From Streptomyces cathayae (GTDB lineage: Bacteria; Actinomycetota; Actinomycetes; Streptomycetales; Streptomycetaceae): a DNA stretch of 64,000 bases. The notes under the pieces are model-generated. The model saw nothing but the letters and a program-made list of their open reading frames with translations, was not told the DNA's origin and searched no databases. The first letter of the stretch is position 1. Every line of letters begins with the position of its first letter. This document shows positions 27,432-36,651 of the stretch, in pieces. A program made the translations under genes and the position numbers. The DNA is taken from assembly GCF_029760955.1 (NCBI RefSeq), contig NZ_CP121682.1, forward strand, positions 7,400,555-7,464,554. The letters run 5' to 3'.

Positions 27432-27990
27432 ATGCACCACCAAGACGTTCAGGCCGCCGTGGCGCAGATGCTGGAGGTACTGAGGCCTCGCACGGACGAG
27501 GACTGGACAGTGCCGGCCGGCCCGCTGGAGTGGAACTGCCGGCAGACCGCCTCACACATCGGCCACGACCTGCTGGCCTACGCAGGCCAGCTCGCCGCGC
27601 GCCCGGCCGACGCCTACCTCCTCTTCGATTTGCGCGTGCGCCCCACCGCCTCGCCTGCCGAGGCGCTGCAGGTGGCCGCCGCCTGCGGCGGCCTGCCCGG
27701 CAGCGCGCTGGCCACCGCCGACCCGTCCCTGCGGGCCTGGCACCGGGGCCCGTGCGACCCGACGGGATTCGCGGCGATGGGCGTCGCCGAGATCCTGCTG
27801 CACATCCACGACATCACCCGCGGACTGGCTGCCGCCGACACCGCTATGGGCGGCCGTGCTCGACCGGCTGTTCCCCGACGCCCCGCCCGGCGAGCCCGTC
27901 CCAGTGTTGCTGTGGTGCACTGGACGAGGGGACCTGGACGGTCTGCCCCGCCGGACGTCGTGGACGTGGAAGGCGGCACGGCCCGACTGA
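27432..27990 (+). pseudogene. Maleylpyruvate isomerase / DinB-like family protein with one frameshift
   Basis: The start has GAGGAG seven bases before ATG. MHHQDVQAAVAQMLEVLRPR, WNCRQTASHIGHDLLAYAGQ and MGVAEILLHIHDITRGLAAA are typical of actinobacterial mycothiol-dependent isomerase/DinB-like proteins, including the histidines (TASHIGHD, EILLHIHD) that bind metal. At 27843 one extra base (GCTATGG) shifts the frame. The next frame continues as WAAVLDRLFPDAPPGEPVPV and ends with TWKAARPD at 27990. Repairing the shift gives about 186 residues. Confidence 0.75.
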
Positions 27991-28083
27991 GCGCACTCAA
28001 CTCGGTGAACCTGTGCGGTCAGAGCACTGGAGCCGTGGTCGGGTAGCCGCCGCGGTGGACCGCGTACCAAAGGGCTGCGGCAG

Positions 28084-28794
28084 GTGGACGTCGACGAAGC
28101 GCTCAGGCGCGGTGCAGATCTCCCGCAGGCCCTCCCGCAGCGCGCAGGGGTTCGCGGAGCGAGACCTCCTCCGTTGCGCGGGGGCGGGGCTGGTGTGCAC
28201 CAGAAGGTGGAGGCCGGAACGTCACATCCCCCTCCGGACGTTTTCATGCGCATTGCGCAGTTGCTCGGGTTCACGACGCACGATCTGCGGATCGCCCACC
28301 TGAACCTGTACGGGACGAACCCGGTGCTCCTCGTGGAAGATCCGTCGCCGCACTGGCAGGAGGTCCTGAACGGGCAACGCGAGATGGCCTGTGCCGTGAC
28401 CCCCGGGGGGCTCCTGGTGGCATCCGACGAGTCGTTCCCGCAGATGTTCTCCAAGGGAGGGCAGCCGGCGAACCTGTGGCGCTGGGCGCTGTTCTCGGAG
28501 GAAACGCGAACGGTCCTTGTGAACTGGGACAAGCGCTGGGCGCCGGATTTGCTCGCTGAGTTGAGGCTGGCTCGCTACCGGTATCCGGCCGACGACACGG
28601 TGCGGGCTCTGTATGCGGACGCCGTCCGTGACCCGGCTCTGCAGCAGATTGTCGCCGAGCCAAGCCGGGGTCTGAACGGCCAGGCGCACCCTCTGCGCCA
28701 TCCGATGCACGGTGAGGGAACGGCGCGGTTCATGGCTGCCCGTGCTGTCGGGGTGAGCGTCCTGACCATCCTCTTTGAGTCCGCTGCCCAGTAG
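28084..28794 (+). CDS. XRE-family regulator with MmyB-like ligand-binding domain
   Basis: The second half of a helix-turn-helix is visible (VHQKVEAGTSHPPPDVFMRIAQLLGF, about residues 38-63), then an MmyB-type PAS-like domain: LNLYGTNPVLLVEDPSPHWQ, SFPQMFSKGGQPANLWRWAL, VNWDKRWAPDLLAELRLARY. The first 37 residues are Arg/Gly/Pro-rich and do not look like the normal first helices, so either a frameshift lies near 28190 or the start is later. MmyB-type regulators in Streptomyces usually sense fatty or acyl compounds and control adjacent genes. The next gene follows after 29 bases with its own ribosome site. Confidence 0.75.
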   Translation: MDVDEALRRGADLPQALPQRAGVRGARPPPLRGGGAGVHQKVEAGTSHPPPDVFMRIAQLLGFTTHDLRIAHLNLYGTNPVLLVEDPSPHWQEVLNGQREMACAVTPGGLLVASDESFPQMFSKGGQPANLWRWALFSEETRTVLVNWDKRWAPDLLAELRLARYRYPADDTVRALYADAVRDPALQQIVAEPSRGLNGQAHPLRHPMHGEGTARFMAARAVGVSVLTILFESAAQ

Positions 28795-28823
28795 CACCAC
28801 CAACGCCAGGAGGGAGGATCTCG

Positions 28824-29453
28824 ATGCGGCTCTTGGTCCCGGACGATCCGGTGTTCCTCGGTATGTTCATCGGGATCGAGCAGCCTTTGTTGTACGACCT
28901 GTATCACTTCTACCGAAACGATCTGAGTGATGGACAGGACCTGATGATCCGCACTGCGTATTGCAAATGGGGCGAAATTCAGCAGAGTTTTCCGCCTCTG
29001 CTCCAGTGGCAGGACCTGGTCCCGGCGGCCCGAGGGCAGGGGGGCCGGAAAGGCTATGCCCTGCACGACTCGCGAGGCCGACAGCTGACGTGCCTGTACT
29101 CCGTGGACGTCCCGGCGGAGTATCTGCACACCCTGCGGGCCTGTCACACCATGCTCGCTCGAGCGGAACGGGAAACTGGCCGGCTCACCGATGCGCTCGA
29201 CGAGCTGGCGGAGGAGACGAGCATGCGGTGTCTCGTCGGTGACTTCGGACGCGTACTGGATGTGATGGAGCTCAAGACACCGCCCGGCCTCCTCAGGGCC
29301 ATTGGGCGTGGAGCGCCGTCCGGGCCGGTACCGGCCATCACGCTGGATGCGGCGCAAGAAGCCGAGTATCAGGACTTCTGTGGACGCGTCGTGTACGCCT
29401 TGAGCGCCGGTGACAGGTTCACCTACACCTCCCACCGCGCGATGTACTTCTGA
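28824..29453 (+). CDS. Hypothetical protein following the XRE regulator
   Basis: 209 residues, GGAGGATCTCG before the ATG. Blocks such as FIGIEQPLLYDLYHFYRNDL, RTAYCKWGEIQQSFPPLLQW and LHTLRACHTMLARAERETGR are protein-like, aromatic-rich and soluble. No catalytic motif, signal peptide or membrane helix. It ends TYTSHRAMYF. It probably forms an operon with the MmyB-type regulator 29 bases upstream, since a strong terminator hairpin follows. I do not recognise the family. Confidence 0.7.
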   Translation: MRLLVPDDPVFLGMFIGIEQPLLYDLYHFYRNDLSDGQDLMIRTAYCKWGEIQQSFPPLLQWQDLVPAARGQGGRKGYALHDSRGRQLTCLYSVDVPAEYLHTLRACHTMLARAERETGRLTDALDELAEETSMRCLVGDFGRVLDVMELKTPPGLLRAIGRGAPSGPVPAITLDAAQEAEYQDFCGRVVYALSAGDRFTYTSHRAMYF

Positions 29454-29464
29454 AGCAGGTGCCC

Positions 29465-29493
29465 GGAGGGCCCGCACCGGTGGCGGGCCCTCC
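29465..29493. terminator. Perfect 11-bp hairpin terminator
   Basis: GGAGGGCCCGC, a 7-base loop and GCGGGCCCTCC lie 12 bases after the stop of the plus-strand pair and between convergent genes. There is no T-run, as is common in Streptomyces. Confidence 0.75.
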
Positions 29494-29544
29494 CGCCCGC
29501 GCGTCACCCCGAGACGCGCCGAGGCGTGAGACAAGTGCCGACCT

Positions 29545-29590
29545 CCGTACGTGCCTCACGAATATCCGAGAGTTCGTCAGGCACGTACGG
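29545..29590. repeat. Long inverted repeat, 18-bp arms
   Basis: CCGTACGTGCCTCACGAA and TTCGTCAGGCACGTACGG are inverted copies matching at 17 of 18 positions around a 10-base centre. It lies between the terminator and the 3' end of the acyl-CoA oxidase gene. It could be a second terminator, a regulator site or a recombination site; a partial copy (CGTCAGGTACG) occurs near 29655. Confidence 0.75.
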
Positions 29591-29671
29591 CAACCGCCCT
29601 CATGGGACGTTGTCGACGGCGAGGAACCTTGCTTCAACCAGCCGCAACGAGGTCCGTCAGGTACGCAGAAG

Positions 29672-31303
29672 TCATGGCAGGGCCGGCGCGAGGCCGCTTG
29701 AACCGTCCGGGTGCAGTATGGGGTGGCGGTCCAAAAGTCCGTGAGGCACGGAGAACGCCTCAACCATCTCCAGCGCATGAGGTGCGAGGTCGGCGACGAC
29801 ACTCTCGACGACGTCCGGCAGATCCAAGACCTGATCGGTAGTCAGACGCCCTTGCGCCAGGAGGTCGCCGCTGTGGGCGGCCACTTCGCGAAGGGCGAAG
29901 AGGCCGTGCAGGTCCACGAGCAGCGACCGGGCGTGTGCCGATGCGGTTTGGGCGGACGCACTCAGCAGAGCCTCGGCGGCCAGGCGATGGGCATGCGCGT
30001 CGACGAGTTTCAGGGCCGGGGTGACCGTTGTGTTCCATCGTTCCAGGGGTGAGCGAGCCCCCTTGGTGCGCAGCCGCGTACGCGCCCGCTCGTGCCATAT
30101 TCGCTCTACGTCCGCCAGGAGGTCCTGCAAGTGCTGCGGATCGCGCAGCGAGCGATCCTCGGGCAGTGCCTCACTGGCCGGCTTCGGGGTGAGGCCCCCC
30201 AGAAGCATCTCCCCGGCCGCCTTGGTCCAGATGACAAGATTGTCTCCCTCGGCGGTGATCGTGCCCTCGTTGGCGGCTAGCTGGAACGTTATGCCGTTGG
30301 CCAGAGCGAGCCCTTGCGCACCGCACCTCTCGCGGCACTCCGTCATGACGGCCCGGGCCCGCCATGTGATCCACCCCTTGGCGACGGCTATCAGCCGTTC
30401 GCAGTCCTCACGGTCGGCCTCCGTGGACTGGCTCCACTGCCGGACAACGGACCGGTGCAGCAACGTGGCTGCGTAAGTCGAGGCAAGGGCGTCCAGGAGC
30501 GGTGTGTGGTGGCTCCGATGTGACATCAGGGGCACCCGCTGCCCCTTGGTCATTCCTGCTGTCTGCCGGGTGTGGGCGTGCCGCACGGCGATGCCCAAGG
30601 CGTGCCGTGTCACTCCCAGGCTGTATGCGCTCATGCAGAGTTTGCCCATGGTCACGCGACCGATGGAATGGAGGAACCGTTTGCGGCTGTTGCCCAGGGA
30701 GCTGACGAACTGGCCGTCCGGGCGGAGTCGTCCATGCTCCCCCTGCAGCATGGCGGTGAACGGCAGGGGGACGCTGCGGAACGCTGTGGTGCAGTGATCC
30801 ACGGGAGCGCTTCCGGTCTGGGGCAGGTCCCAGACCTCAACACCCGGCAGATGCTGCCCGTTCCTGTCGCTGAGAGGGGTCAGGAACAGGAACACGCCCT
30901 TGTCGTCCCCGTCAACGATCAGCCGGGCCGCGACGAGTGCGTCCTTCGCGCCGCCTACGGAACTGGTGTTGGGCATGAACTTTCGGGCGCCGTCAGACGG
31001 GGTGTCGAGCACGAAGCCGCCTGACGCCCGATCGAACGTGGCGGTGGTTTCCAGCTGGGAAGCGTCATTGCCGTGTGCTTGCTCGGTGCACAGGAAGGTC
31101 CCCAGACGCTCCATCTGGAGGTAGGGCGTCAGGTTCCGGTCCTCATGGTCGTGATCCAGGAGGCTGCCGAGGAACAGATTGAAGTGGATGCTCGCGATCG
31201 TTGCCATGCCGGCATCGGCAACCCCTGCCCATTCGTGCAACGCGGTCAGGGAAGCGGCGTCGGCAACCAGAGCCCGAGCATCGGAAACAGCCTCATTGAC
31301 CAA
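29672..31303 (-). CDS. Acyl-CoA oxidase/dehydrogenase-like flavoprotein, 5' end uncertain
   Basis: From a TTG the product has 543 residues. Acyl-CoA oxidase features: IHFNLFLGSLLDHD, GTFLCTEQAHGNDASQLETT, VDHCTTAFRSVPLPFTAMLQ, GRVTMGKLCMSAYSLGVTRH, QGLALANGITFQLAANEGTITAEGDN. The family oxidises acyl-CoA to enoyl-CoA using FAD. Homologous sequence continues upstream in frame to about 31474 (LQVALFGTQAEQFHGPWREL, FQEGLTHRERTELSYQRLHL) but no ATG, GTG or TTG lies there before a stop at about 31525. The true start may have been removed by the transposon debris that begins at about 31500, or a shift hides it. Function is therefore doubtful. Confidence 0.7.
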   Translation of the reverse strand: MVNEAVSDARALVADAASLTALHEWAGVADAGMATIASIHFNLFLGSLLDHDHEDRNLTPYLQMERLGTFLCTEQAHGNDASQLETTATFDRASGGFVLDTPSDGARKFMPNTSSVGGAKDALVAARLIVDGDDKGVFLFLTPLSDRNGQHLPGVEVWDLPQTGSAPVDHCTTAFRSVPLPFTAMLQGEHGRLRPDGQFVSSLGNSRKRFLHSIGRVTMGKLCMSAYSLGVTRHALGIAVRHAHTRQTAGMTKGQRVPLMSHRSHHTPLLDALASTYAATLLHRSVVRQWSQSTEADREDCERLIAVAKGWITWRARAVMTECRERCGAQGLALANGITFQLAANEGTITAEGDNLVIWTKAAGEMLLGGLTPKPASEALPEDRSLRDPQHLQDLLADVERIWHERARTRLRTKGARSPLERWNTTVTPALKLVDAHAHRLAAEALLSASAQTASAHARSLLVDLHGLFALREVAAHSGDLLAQGRLTTDQVLDLPDVVESVVADLAPHALEMVEAFSVPHGLLDRHPILHPDGSSGLAPALP

Positions 31304-31474
31304 GTGGAGTCGCTGATAGGACAGCTCGGTGCGCTCCCGGTGCGTGAGTCCTTCCTGGAAGGCGAAGGGAGCAGAGCTGAACAGCTCGCGCCACGGCCCG
31401 TGGAACTGCTCAGCCTGCGTGCCGAAGAGGGCAACCTGAAGCGCAGGCAGGGGGCTTGTCTTGCTGGAGAGGGG

Positions 31475-31911
31475 GAATCGATCACTCCGGAAACGTAGCC
31501 CAGATGCACAGGCGCCACAGCATGGTGATCAACACGATTGACACAGGCCGAACGGTGGTAGTTGCCCATTGGAGTCGAAGTGGCCTGCGAGCCGGTCCAG
31601 GAAGCGGCACATCACCTCGGCGGTGAAGCCCTCGGTGGCCGTGACGGTTTGAGTCGGCCCCACTCGGACGGTCTGAAGTGGCCCCACCCAGAGATCGATT
31701 GGGGCGGTGTGACGGTTTCAAGTGGCCCCGGCTGTCGGTGCGAGCTGGCCCCACCGGCGTCGTCTGGTGGCATGATCGCGGCATGACTGCAGTGCTGCCG
31801 CGGACGATCCGAGCCGTGGACACCGACCAGTTCCTCCTGCTGAAGCAGGAAGCGGCGCGGTTGGGCTTCAGTCAGCGGCTCCCGGCCGATTGGCTGCGGG
31901 AGCACTGCGCC
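31475..31911. other. Transposon debris with repeated TGGCCCC motifs
   Basis: Between the oxidase gene and the next IS. It contains an IS630-like scrap, then a run of AGTGGCCCCACC / CAAGTGGCCCCGG / GCTGGCCCCACC copies (31676-31757) that resemble the multiple terminal repeats of IS21-type elements, and a short open frame from ATG 31783 (MTAVLPRTIRAVDTDQFLLL) that is cut off by the IS at 31912. No complete gene. Confidence 0.5.
31556..31645 (-). pseudogene. Scrap of an IS630-type transposase
   Basis: About 30 codons on the minus strand read VTATEGFTAEVMCRFLDRLAGHFD, matching the segment just before the second catalytic aspartate of one IS630 subgroup. Sequence on both sides is unrelated. Confidence 0.45.
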
Positions 31912-33152
31912 TGCCGAAAAGCTCATCCGCGCAGGTCATGCGGCATGTCGGTACTCGTGGAGGATGCCGCCGAGTCGTTGGCGTCGTCGTATGTCGAGGC
32001 GGGTGATCTGCTTCGGATCGCTGATCGGCATCGGCAAGGGGCGTAGCGGGCGGGCGTTGGCGATGCCTTGATGGGGCCGGTGGGAGTTGTAGAAGTTTTC
32101 GAACTCGCGTAGCGCGTGGAGCAGGTGTCGCTGGTTCCAGATCAGGGTGCGGTCCAGCAGCTCGCGCCGACAGGTCTGCACCCACCGCTCCATGATTGAG
32201 TTCATGCGCGGCATCCGTACTCCGCTGAGCACCACCTCGATACCCGCGTCCTTGAGTACCTCGTCGAACAACCGCGGGAACTTCCCGTCCCGGTCCCGGA
32301 TCAGGAACCTGGCCCGGCAGCCGGCGTCTTCGAGGTCCATGACGAGGTTCTTCGCGACGTGCGTCACCCAGGATGCGGTGGGGTGCGCGGTGGCGCCGAG
32401 GACCCGGATCCGGCGGTTCGCGTGCTCGATCGCGGCGAACACGTACAAGCGGGCCCCGGACAAGGTGACGGTCTCGAAGAAGTCGCACGCCAGGAGCGCG
32501 TCGGCCTGGGAACGCAGGAAGCCCGCCCAGGTGCTCGAGGCCCGCTCGGGCGCCGGGTCGATGCCGCCTCCTTCAAGATTTCCCAGACGGTGGAGGCGGC
32601 CACCGTAACGCCCAGAACGAGGAGTTCGCCATGGATGCGGCGGTATCCCCAGTTGGAGTTCTCGCGGGCGAGCCGCAGCACCAGCAGCCGGATGGAGCGC
32701 ACGGTCCGCGGCCTTCCCGGGCGCTTGGGCCGGGAGCGCGCAGCGTGGCGGCGTGCGACCAGATCGCGGTGCCAGCGCAGCACGGTGTCCGGACGCACCA
32801 CCAGCCGTATCCTGCGCAGCACCTGCGAGGGCAGGCGGTGCAGCAACGCCGCCAGGAACGCGCGATCGTTCGGGGAGAACCGAACCTTTTCGCCACCGAG
32901 TTGGCGCTCCAGCACCGTGATCTGATGCCGGAGGGCGAGGATCTCCGTTTCCATGTCCCGGTCGCTCATGGGCAGCAGGCGCAGCACGGCGAACGCGTTC
33001 GTCACGGTCAGGTAAGCCAGTCGTAGCAGCACGAGCAGCCATCATGCCGGGGTGATCGCCAGTCCCGCGAGAGCACCGATTCCAGCGTCCGTGCTCGAGA
33101 ACCCGCGCATCCCGCACACCGGCTCCTACCTCGGCGGATGAGGTTTTCGGCA
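31912..33152 (-). mobile_element. Insertion sequence with integrase-type transposase (about 1.24 kb)
   Basis: Terminal inverted repeats are TGCCGAAAAGCTCATCCGC at the left and, on the other strand, TGCCGAAAACCTCATCCGC at the right (18 of 19 positions). They flank one transposase gene on the minus strand. No target duplication is evident. Confidence 0.85.
31936..33032 (-). pseudogene. Integrase-core transposase with a single frameshift
   Basis: Starts VLLRLAYLTVTNAFAVLRLL, then ILALRHQITVLERQLGGEKV, RENSNWGYRRIHGELLVLGV. Near 32570 the frame slips by one base (AAGGAGGCGGCATC) and continues as GIDPAPERASSTWAGFLRSQ, ALLACDFFETVTLSGARLYV (first Asp), FLIRDRDGKFPRLFDEVL (second Asp) and RMPRMNSIMERWVQTCRREL (Glu), ending LGGILHEYRHAA. 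The whole DDE core is otherwise present, about 365 residues. A scrap of the same gene is at 1991 on the plus strand. Confidence 0.85.
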
Positions 33153-33233
33153 AGGGCAACGTACCGTGTGAGAGCCTCAACGATGGGCGACGTATGAGTG
33201 GCAGTAGCTGGCGACAGATCCTGTCAAAGGTCG

Positions 33234-33383
33234 CTACGCCCATTCCACGCCCAACTTCCGCAGCGCGGCCAGCTGCTCCGCGCTGAGCTTGTCCCGCCTG
33301 GTTTTGGTGTTGGAGATCCATACGCCCAGCTTGACGATCACCGGCTCGGTCTCGCCGTCGACCGCGAGCTCCTCAGCGTGGCC
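33234..33383 (-). pseudogene. C-terminal scrap of a helicase-associated-domain protein
   Basis: The last 49 codons before TAG read GHAEELAVDGETEPVIVKLG, then VWISNTKTRRDKLSAEQLAALRKLGVEWA. LGVWISNTK-RRDKLS-EQLAALR-LGVEWA is the standard ending of a helicase-associated (HA) repeat in Streptomyces helicases. Nothing upstream continues it. The plus strand here shows no gene; 33384-33775 is otherwise empty apart from the leader of the next gene. Confidence 0.6.
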
Positions 33384-33775
33384 GCGTGGTGTCGCGACCA
33401 GCTAGAGATGATGTGATCTTGGTGTTCGGCTGGCCTTTCTGACCTGGAGCACCTCAACTGCGTTCGGACAACATCTGAGAGCTGCTTACCTGCAGGTTCT
33501 CTGATCCGTAGGCCTCTGAACTGGCTCGCCGCAACTTGCCCTGGACTCACATCAAGTGACCTTGGACGCGTATAGAGCAGGGACCTGAGGGAGTGCGGAT
33601 GCCTGCTGCGATCTCCCGTCGATCTTTTCAAGCTCGCCAGGTCCCGGGCGGGCTTGTGAACGCCATGTTCAGCGCTATGGTCTCTCGGCGCCGGGGGTGG
33701 GCACGGCGAAGGGGCGAGGGCGATGATTTGCCCGGTGGCTGCGGTATGGCGGCCTCGAGTGGGAGGTTGCGTTCC

Positions 33776-35245
33776 GTGTCTGACTTGCCTGCCCCGAGTT
33801 CGACGGGTGTTCGTATCGCCGGTGACCGGTACCAGTGGCTGGTCGCGTGGCAGGGCTGCGTCACAGCGGTACGGGACGCGGCGATGCGCGTGCCGAACCC
33901 GGTGGTGGCGGTGGGCGTCGAGATGGATGGTGTGGGGAACGTGGATGACGTTGTCCTGTACCGTACGGAGCCACCGCATACCTATATGCAGGTCAAATAC
34001 GCCGCGGACAGTTCCTCACCTGTCAACGAGGAGTACTTGCTCAAGCCGAGCGACCAGGGCGGTCCGTCGATCCTGCGCAAGGTGGCACAGGCTTGGCAGC
34101 AACTCGCCGGGGACGGCTTGCCGGTTGATCTTGCGTTGTTGAGTAACCGGTCCCCGGACGCCGGGGATCCGCTGATCTCGCTGCGGGATTCCCGCACCCA
34201 GTTGCTCGTGCCGAAGGCGGCGCAGCAGGGACCGCGTTCGAAGAAGGGGCAAGCGCGCAGTCGTTGGGCCGCCGGCATCGGGTTGAGCGAGGACAGGCTG
34301 CTGGATCTTCTGAAGGTGCTGCGCTTCGACCTGGCACGGGACGTGCTGCACCTGCATGAGCACCTGCAGATGCTGATGTTTGCTGCGGGGCTACGGTTCG
34401 ACGAGGGGGCTATGCACGCCGGAGCGGACTGGGTGGCGCGCCAAGTCGCCGATGGGCAGCGCAGGCTGTCTCTGGCGGATGTCAGGGAGGCGATCCAGTC
34501 TCTGCGTCTGGAGGCCGGCTCGTCACGGGCGGTGCTTTCCGTCGCCACGCTGAAACCGGACCCGATGGCGGAGGACGCCGACTACGCGGTGGACTGGGCG
34601 GACCACTTCGAGGGCGCCTCGCCCTACGTGAAGCGGCGTCCGCTTGCCCCGGCGACCTGGGCGCAGTTGCAGGCGGACATCGAAGCGGCACCGTTTCGGA
34701 TGCCGCCGGGCACGACCTCCATCGCCGTCACCGGCAGCCTGCGTCTCGCACCCGCGTTTGTGGTCGGCGCGGCTTTCCGCATGGTGACCGGAGTCGATTT
34801 GGCCGTGGCCCAGCGCGGACAGGTCTGGTCGTCCGCTGCCGAGTACGACGCTGTGCTGGCCCCGGATGTTGATGAGCACGCTCTCGGTCTCGGACCGGAC
34901 CTCGCCGTGGCCATAGGCGTCGCTGTCGACCCCACCGAGGACGTGCTGGACTTTCTGCGGGAGCAGCAGATACCCGTCTCCCGTCTGCTGGTGCTGCGCC
35001 CACCCGGCGGCGCGAAGGACAACGCGATCCCGGATGCGGCCACGGCCAGCGCACTGGCCGTCGGAATCCGGGGCCTGCTGCGTCGTGCCTGCCGCACACA
35101 TCCAGCGATCCACCTGTTCCAGGCCGGCCCGATGGGCCTGGCTCTGCTGCTGGGCAATCGGTGGAACCGCTTGCGACCCACCACTGTGTATGAGGACGTC
35201 AACGGACAGCAGGTGTATGAGAAGGCGTTCGTCGTCGACGCGTAA
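33776..35245 (+). CDS. cap4: Cap4-like CBASS effector: nuclease plus SAVED domain
   Basis: 489 residues from a GTG nine bases after GGGAGG (an open frame extends to 33593 but is not protein-like). The N-terminal part GDRYQWLVAWQGCVTAVRDA, VGVEMDGVGNVDDVVLYRT and YMQVKYA is the PD-(D/E)xK nuclease pattern of Cap4 (DUF4297-type), with E49, D57/D58, Q72 and K74 as likely catalytic residues. The C-terminal part from about residue 270 (FRMPPGTTSIAVTGSLRLAP, VGAAFRMVTGVDLAVAQRG, HLFQAGPMGLALLLGNRWNR) is a SAVED domain, which binds cyclic oligonucleotides. In CBASS, ligand binding drives oligomerisation and non-specific double-stranded DNA cleavage, killing the infected cell. Its CD-NTase partner is encoded 1.4 kb downstream. 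Confidence 0.85.
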   Translation: MSDLPAPSSTGVRIAGDRYQWLVAWQGCVTAVRDAAMRVPNPVVAVGVEMDGVGNVDDVVLYRTEPPHTYMQVKYAADSSSPVNEEYLLKPSDQGGPSILRKVAQAWQQLAGDGLPVDLALLSNRSPDAGDPLISLRDSRTQLLVPKAAQQGPRSKKGQARSRWAAGIGLSEDRLLDLLKVLRFDLARDVLHLHEHLQMLMFAAGLRFDEGAMHAGADWVARQVADGQRRLSLADVREAIQSLRLEAGSSRAVLSVATLKPDPMAEDADYAVDWADHFEGASPYVKRRPLAPATWAQLQADIEAAPFRMPPGTTSIAVTGSLRLAPAFVVGAAFRMVTGVDLAVAQRGQVWSSAAEYDAVLAPDVDEHALGLGPDLAVAIGVAVDPTEDVLDFLREQQIPVSRLLVLRPPGGAKDNAIPDAATASALAVGIRGLLRRACRTHPAIHLFQAGPMGLALLLGNRWNRLRPTTVYEDVNGQQVYEKAFVVDA

Positions 35246-35256
35246 ACCCTGCCCGC

Positions 35257-36189
35257 TCACGCCTCGGTGTCCAACACCCGCAGCCGGGCCTCGGCGTCGG
35301 CGACGACCAGCCCCGATTCCTCGGTCAACTGTCCATCCGCGTCCGTGATCGGGCAACTCATGACCATGACGGCGAGGCCGGCGAGATCCACCATCGTGGC
35401 TACCTCGGCGCGCTGACGGGAGTCGTACCGGGTGAAGTCGTCGCACGCTTCGGTCAGCGCGGTGAATGACGGCAGCCGTCTTACCAGGATGAACCGAAGG
35501 TCCCGCAGGACGCGACGTATGTCCTTGCTGCGCGCGTACAGTGCGGACGCCGCATCCTCCGCCGCGCTCATCTCCGTCTCGGCCCGCTCCAGGTCCTGCG
35601 CCATCTCCCGCTGGCCGCGTCTGGCTGCGCGGCCCTGCCACTCCACGATGGCAGCCAGCGAGAGAACGGCTGGAGCCGCGACGATCACGGACAGCACCGT
35701 TGTCCCGGCCGCCACCCCGCCACCGCCTGCGGCAAGAGACCCGCCTCCCAGCCATGCGAGCGTGGCACTGGTGGCGGCCGCCCCGGACAACCCCGATATC
35801 GCCGTGCCGGTCGAGGCGGAGGCGAAGGCGCCCACCGCGAGGTAGGTGCCTGCCCAGGCGCCGTAACCTGCGAGCGCGCCGCCGGCCAGCGCGCCGACAG
35901 CGGCCGTCACAGCGCGTTCGCGCAATCGCCGGAGCACAATGTCCACGTCGCCGCCGACGGTTGGCATCTCGATCGCGGCCAGATCGACCAGATCGGCGTG
36001 CTTGAGCCGCCGAAAAACGTCATAGAAGGGGACGAGGGCCTCGTCGTAGAGCGTCTGCCGTGCCTTGTGCTGGGCGGCGTTCTCCGCGGCTGCCCGCTGG
36101 TTGAGCTCCTCGTGGCACTCAAGTAGACGCTCGTACCTCCGTCGGTTCGCCTTCGCGAGCCTGACGGCGTCGACTATGGCGACGGCCAT
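35257..36189 (-). CDS. Hypothetical protein with glycine-rich membrane hairpin and coiled coils
   Basis: 310 residues. The N-terminal third is charged and helical (RRRYERLLECHEELNQRAAA). Residues about 95-180 are a long Gly/Ala/Ser-rich hydrophobic stretch (AAVGALAGGALAGYGAWAG, LAWLGGGSLAAGGGGVAAG, VLSVIVAAPAVLSLAAIV) able to make two to four membrane helices of glycine-zipper type. A coiled coil follows (QREMAQDLERAETEMSAAED) and a C-terminal soluble domain. The gene is on the minus strand inside the CBASS locus, 11 bases from the cap4 end. I do not recognise it. It could be an accessory defence protein acting at the membrane, or an unrelated gene. Confidence 0.7.
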   Translation of the reverse strand: MAVAIVDAVRLAKANRRRYERLLECHEELNQRAAAENAAQHKARQTLYDEALVPFYDVFRRLKHADLVDLAAIEMPTVGGDVDIVLRRLRERAVTAAVGALAGGALAGYGAWAGTYLAVGAFASASTGTAISGLSGAAATSATLAWLGGGSLAAGGGGVAAGTTVLSVIVAAPAVLSLAAIVEWQGRAARRGQREMAQDLERAETEMSAAEDAASALYARSKDIRRVLRDLRFILVRRLPSFTALTEACDDFTRYDSRQRAEVATMVDLAGLAVMVMSCPITDADGQLTEESGLVVADAEARLRVLDTEA

Positions 36190-36651
36190 GCTGCCCCCTC
36201 AACACTCAGCTCGATGATCTTAGCGCCGCATCAGGCAACCTTCGCCCCGTTGCGACGTGCCGTGGCTGAACGCATGCCGTGCGGGAGGTTGATGACGACG
36301 AGGCCGCCTCAACTGCCCGAAACATCCCATGTCCCCCCAGCTCGTCGGCCGGGGTGCGCTCTTACGGGAGCGCACCCTCGTGCGATCCCGCTTCGCGGGG
36401 CGAGCGTTCCATGCCTGACGGGGCAGCCTCCTGATTGCTCGATGCGTTGCCCCTCGGCAGCCGGATCGGCGGCACGGTACGGGACACCCCACGCCATGAA
36501 GATCAACGCGACCTGGTCCCAGGGGCGTTGTCAGCGGGTGCCCGTACCGTGGGAACGAGCAGCCATCGAACGTCCGTTTTCGGCCGCGCCTCGCAGGAGC
36601 CGCGGCCGGGGCGTGCCCGGGCTGAACGGCGAGCCCGAGGAGGCACACCGC
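36190..36651. other. Intergenic region upstream of the CD-NTase gene
   Basis: The frame of the CD-NTase stays open upstream for 146 codons but the implied protein is Arg/Pro-rich without motifs. No other gene is seen. It must hold the promoters of the CBASS operon and of the divergent membrane-protein gene; I could not assign boxes. Confidence 0.4.
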
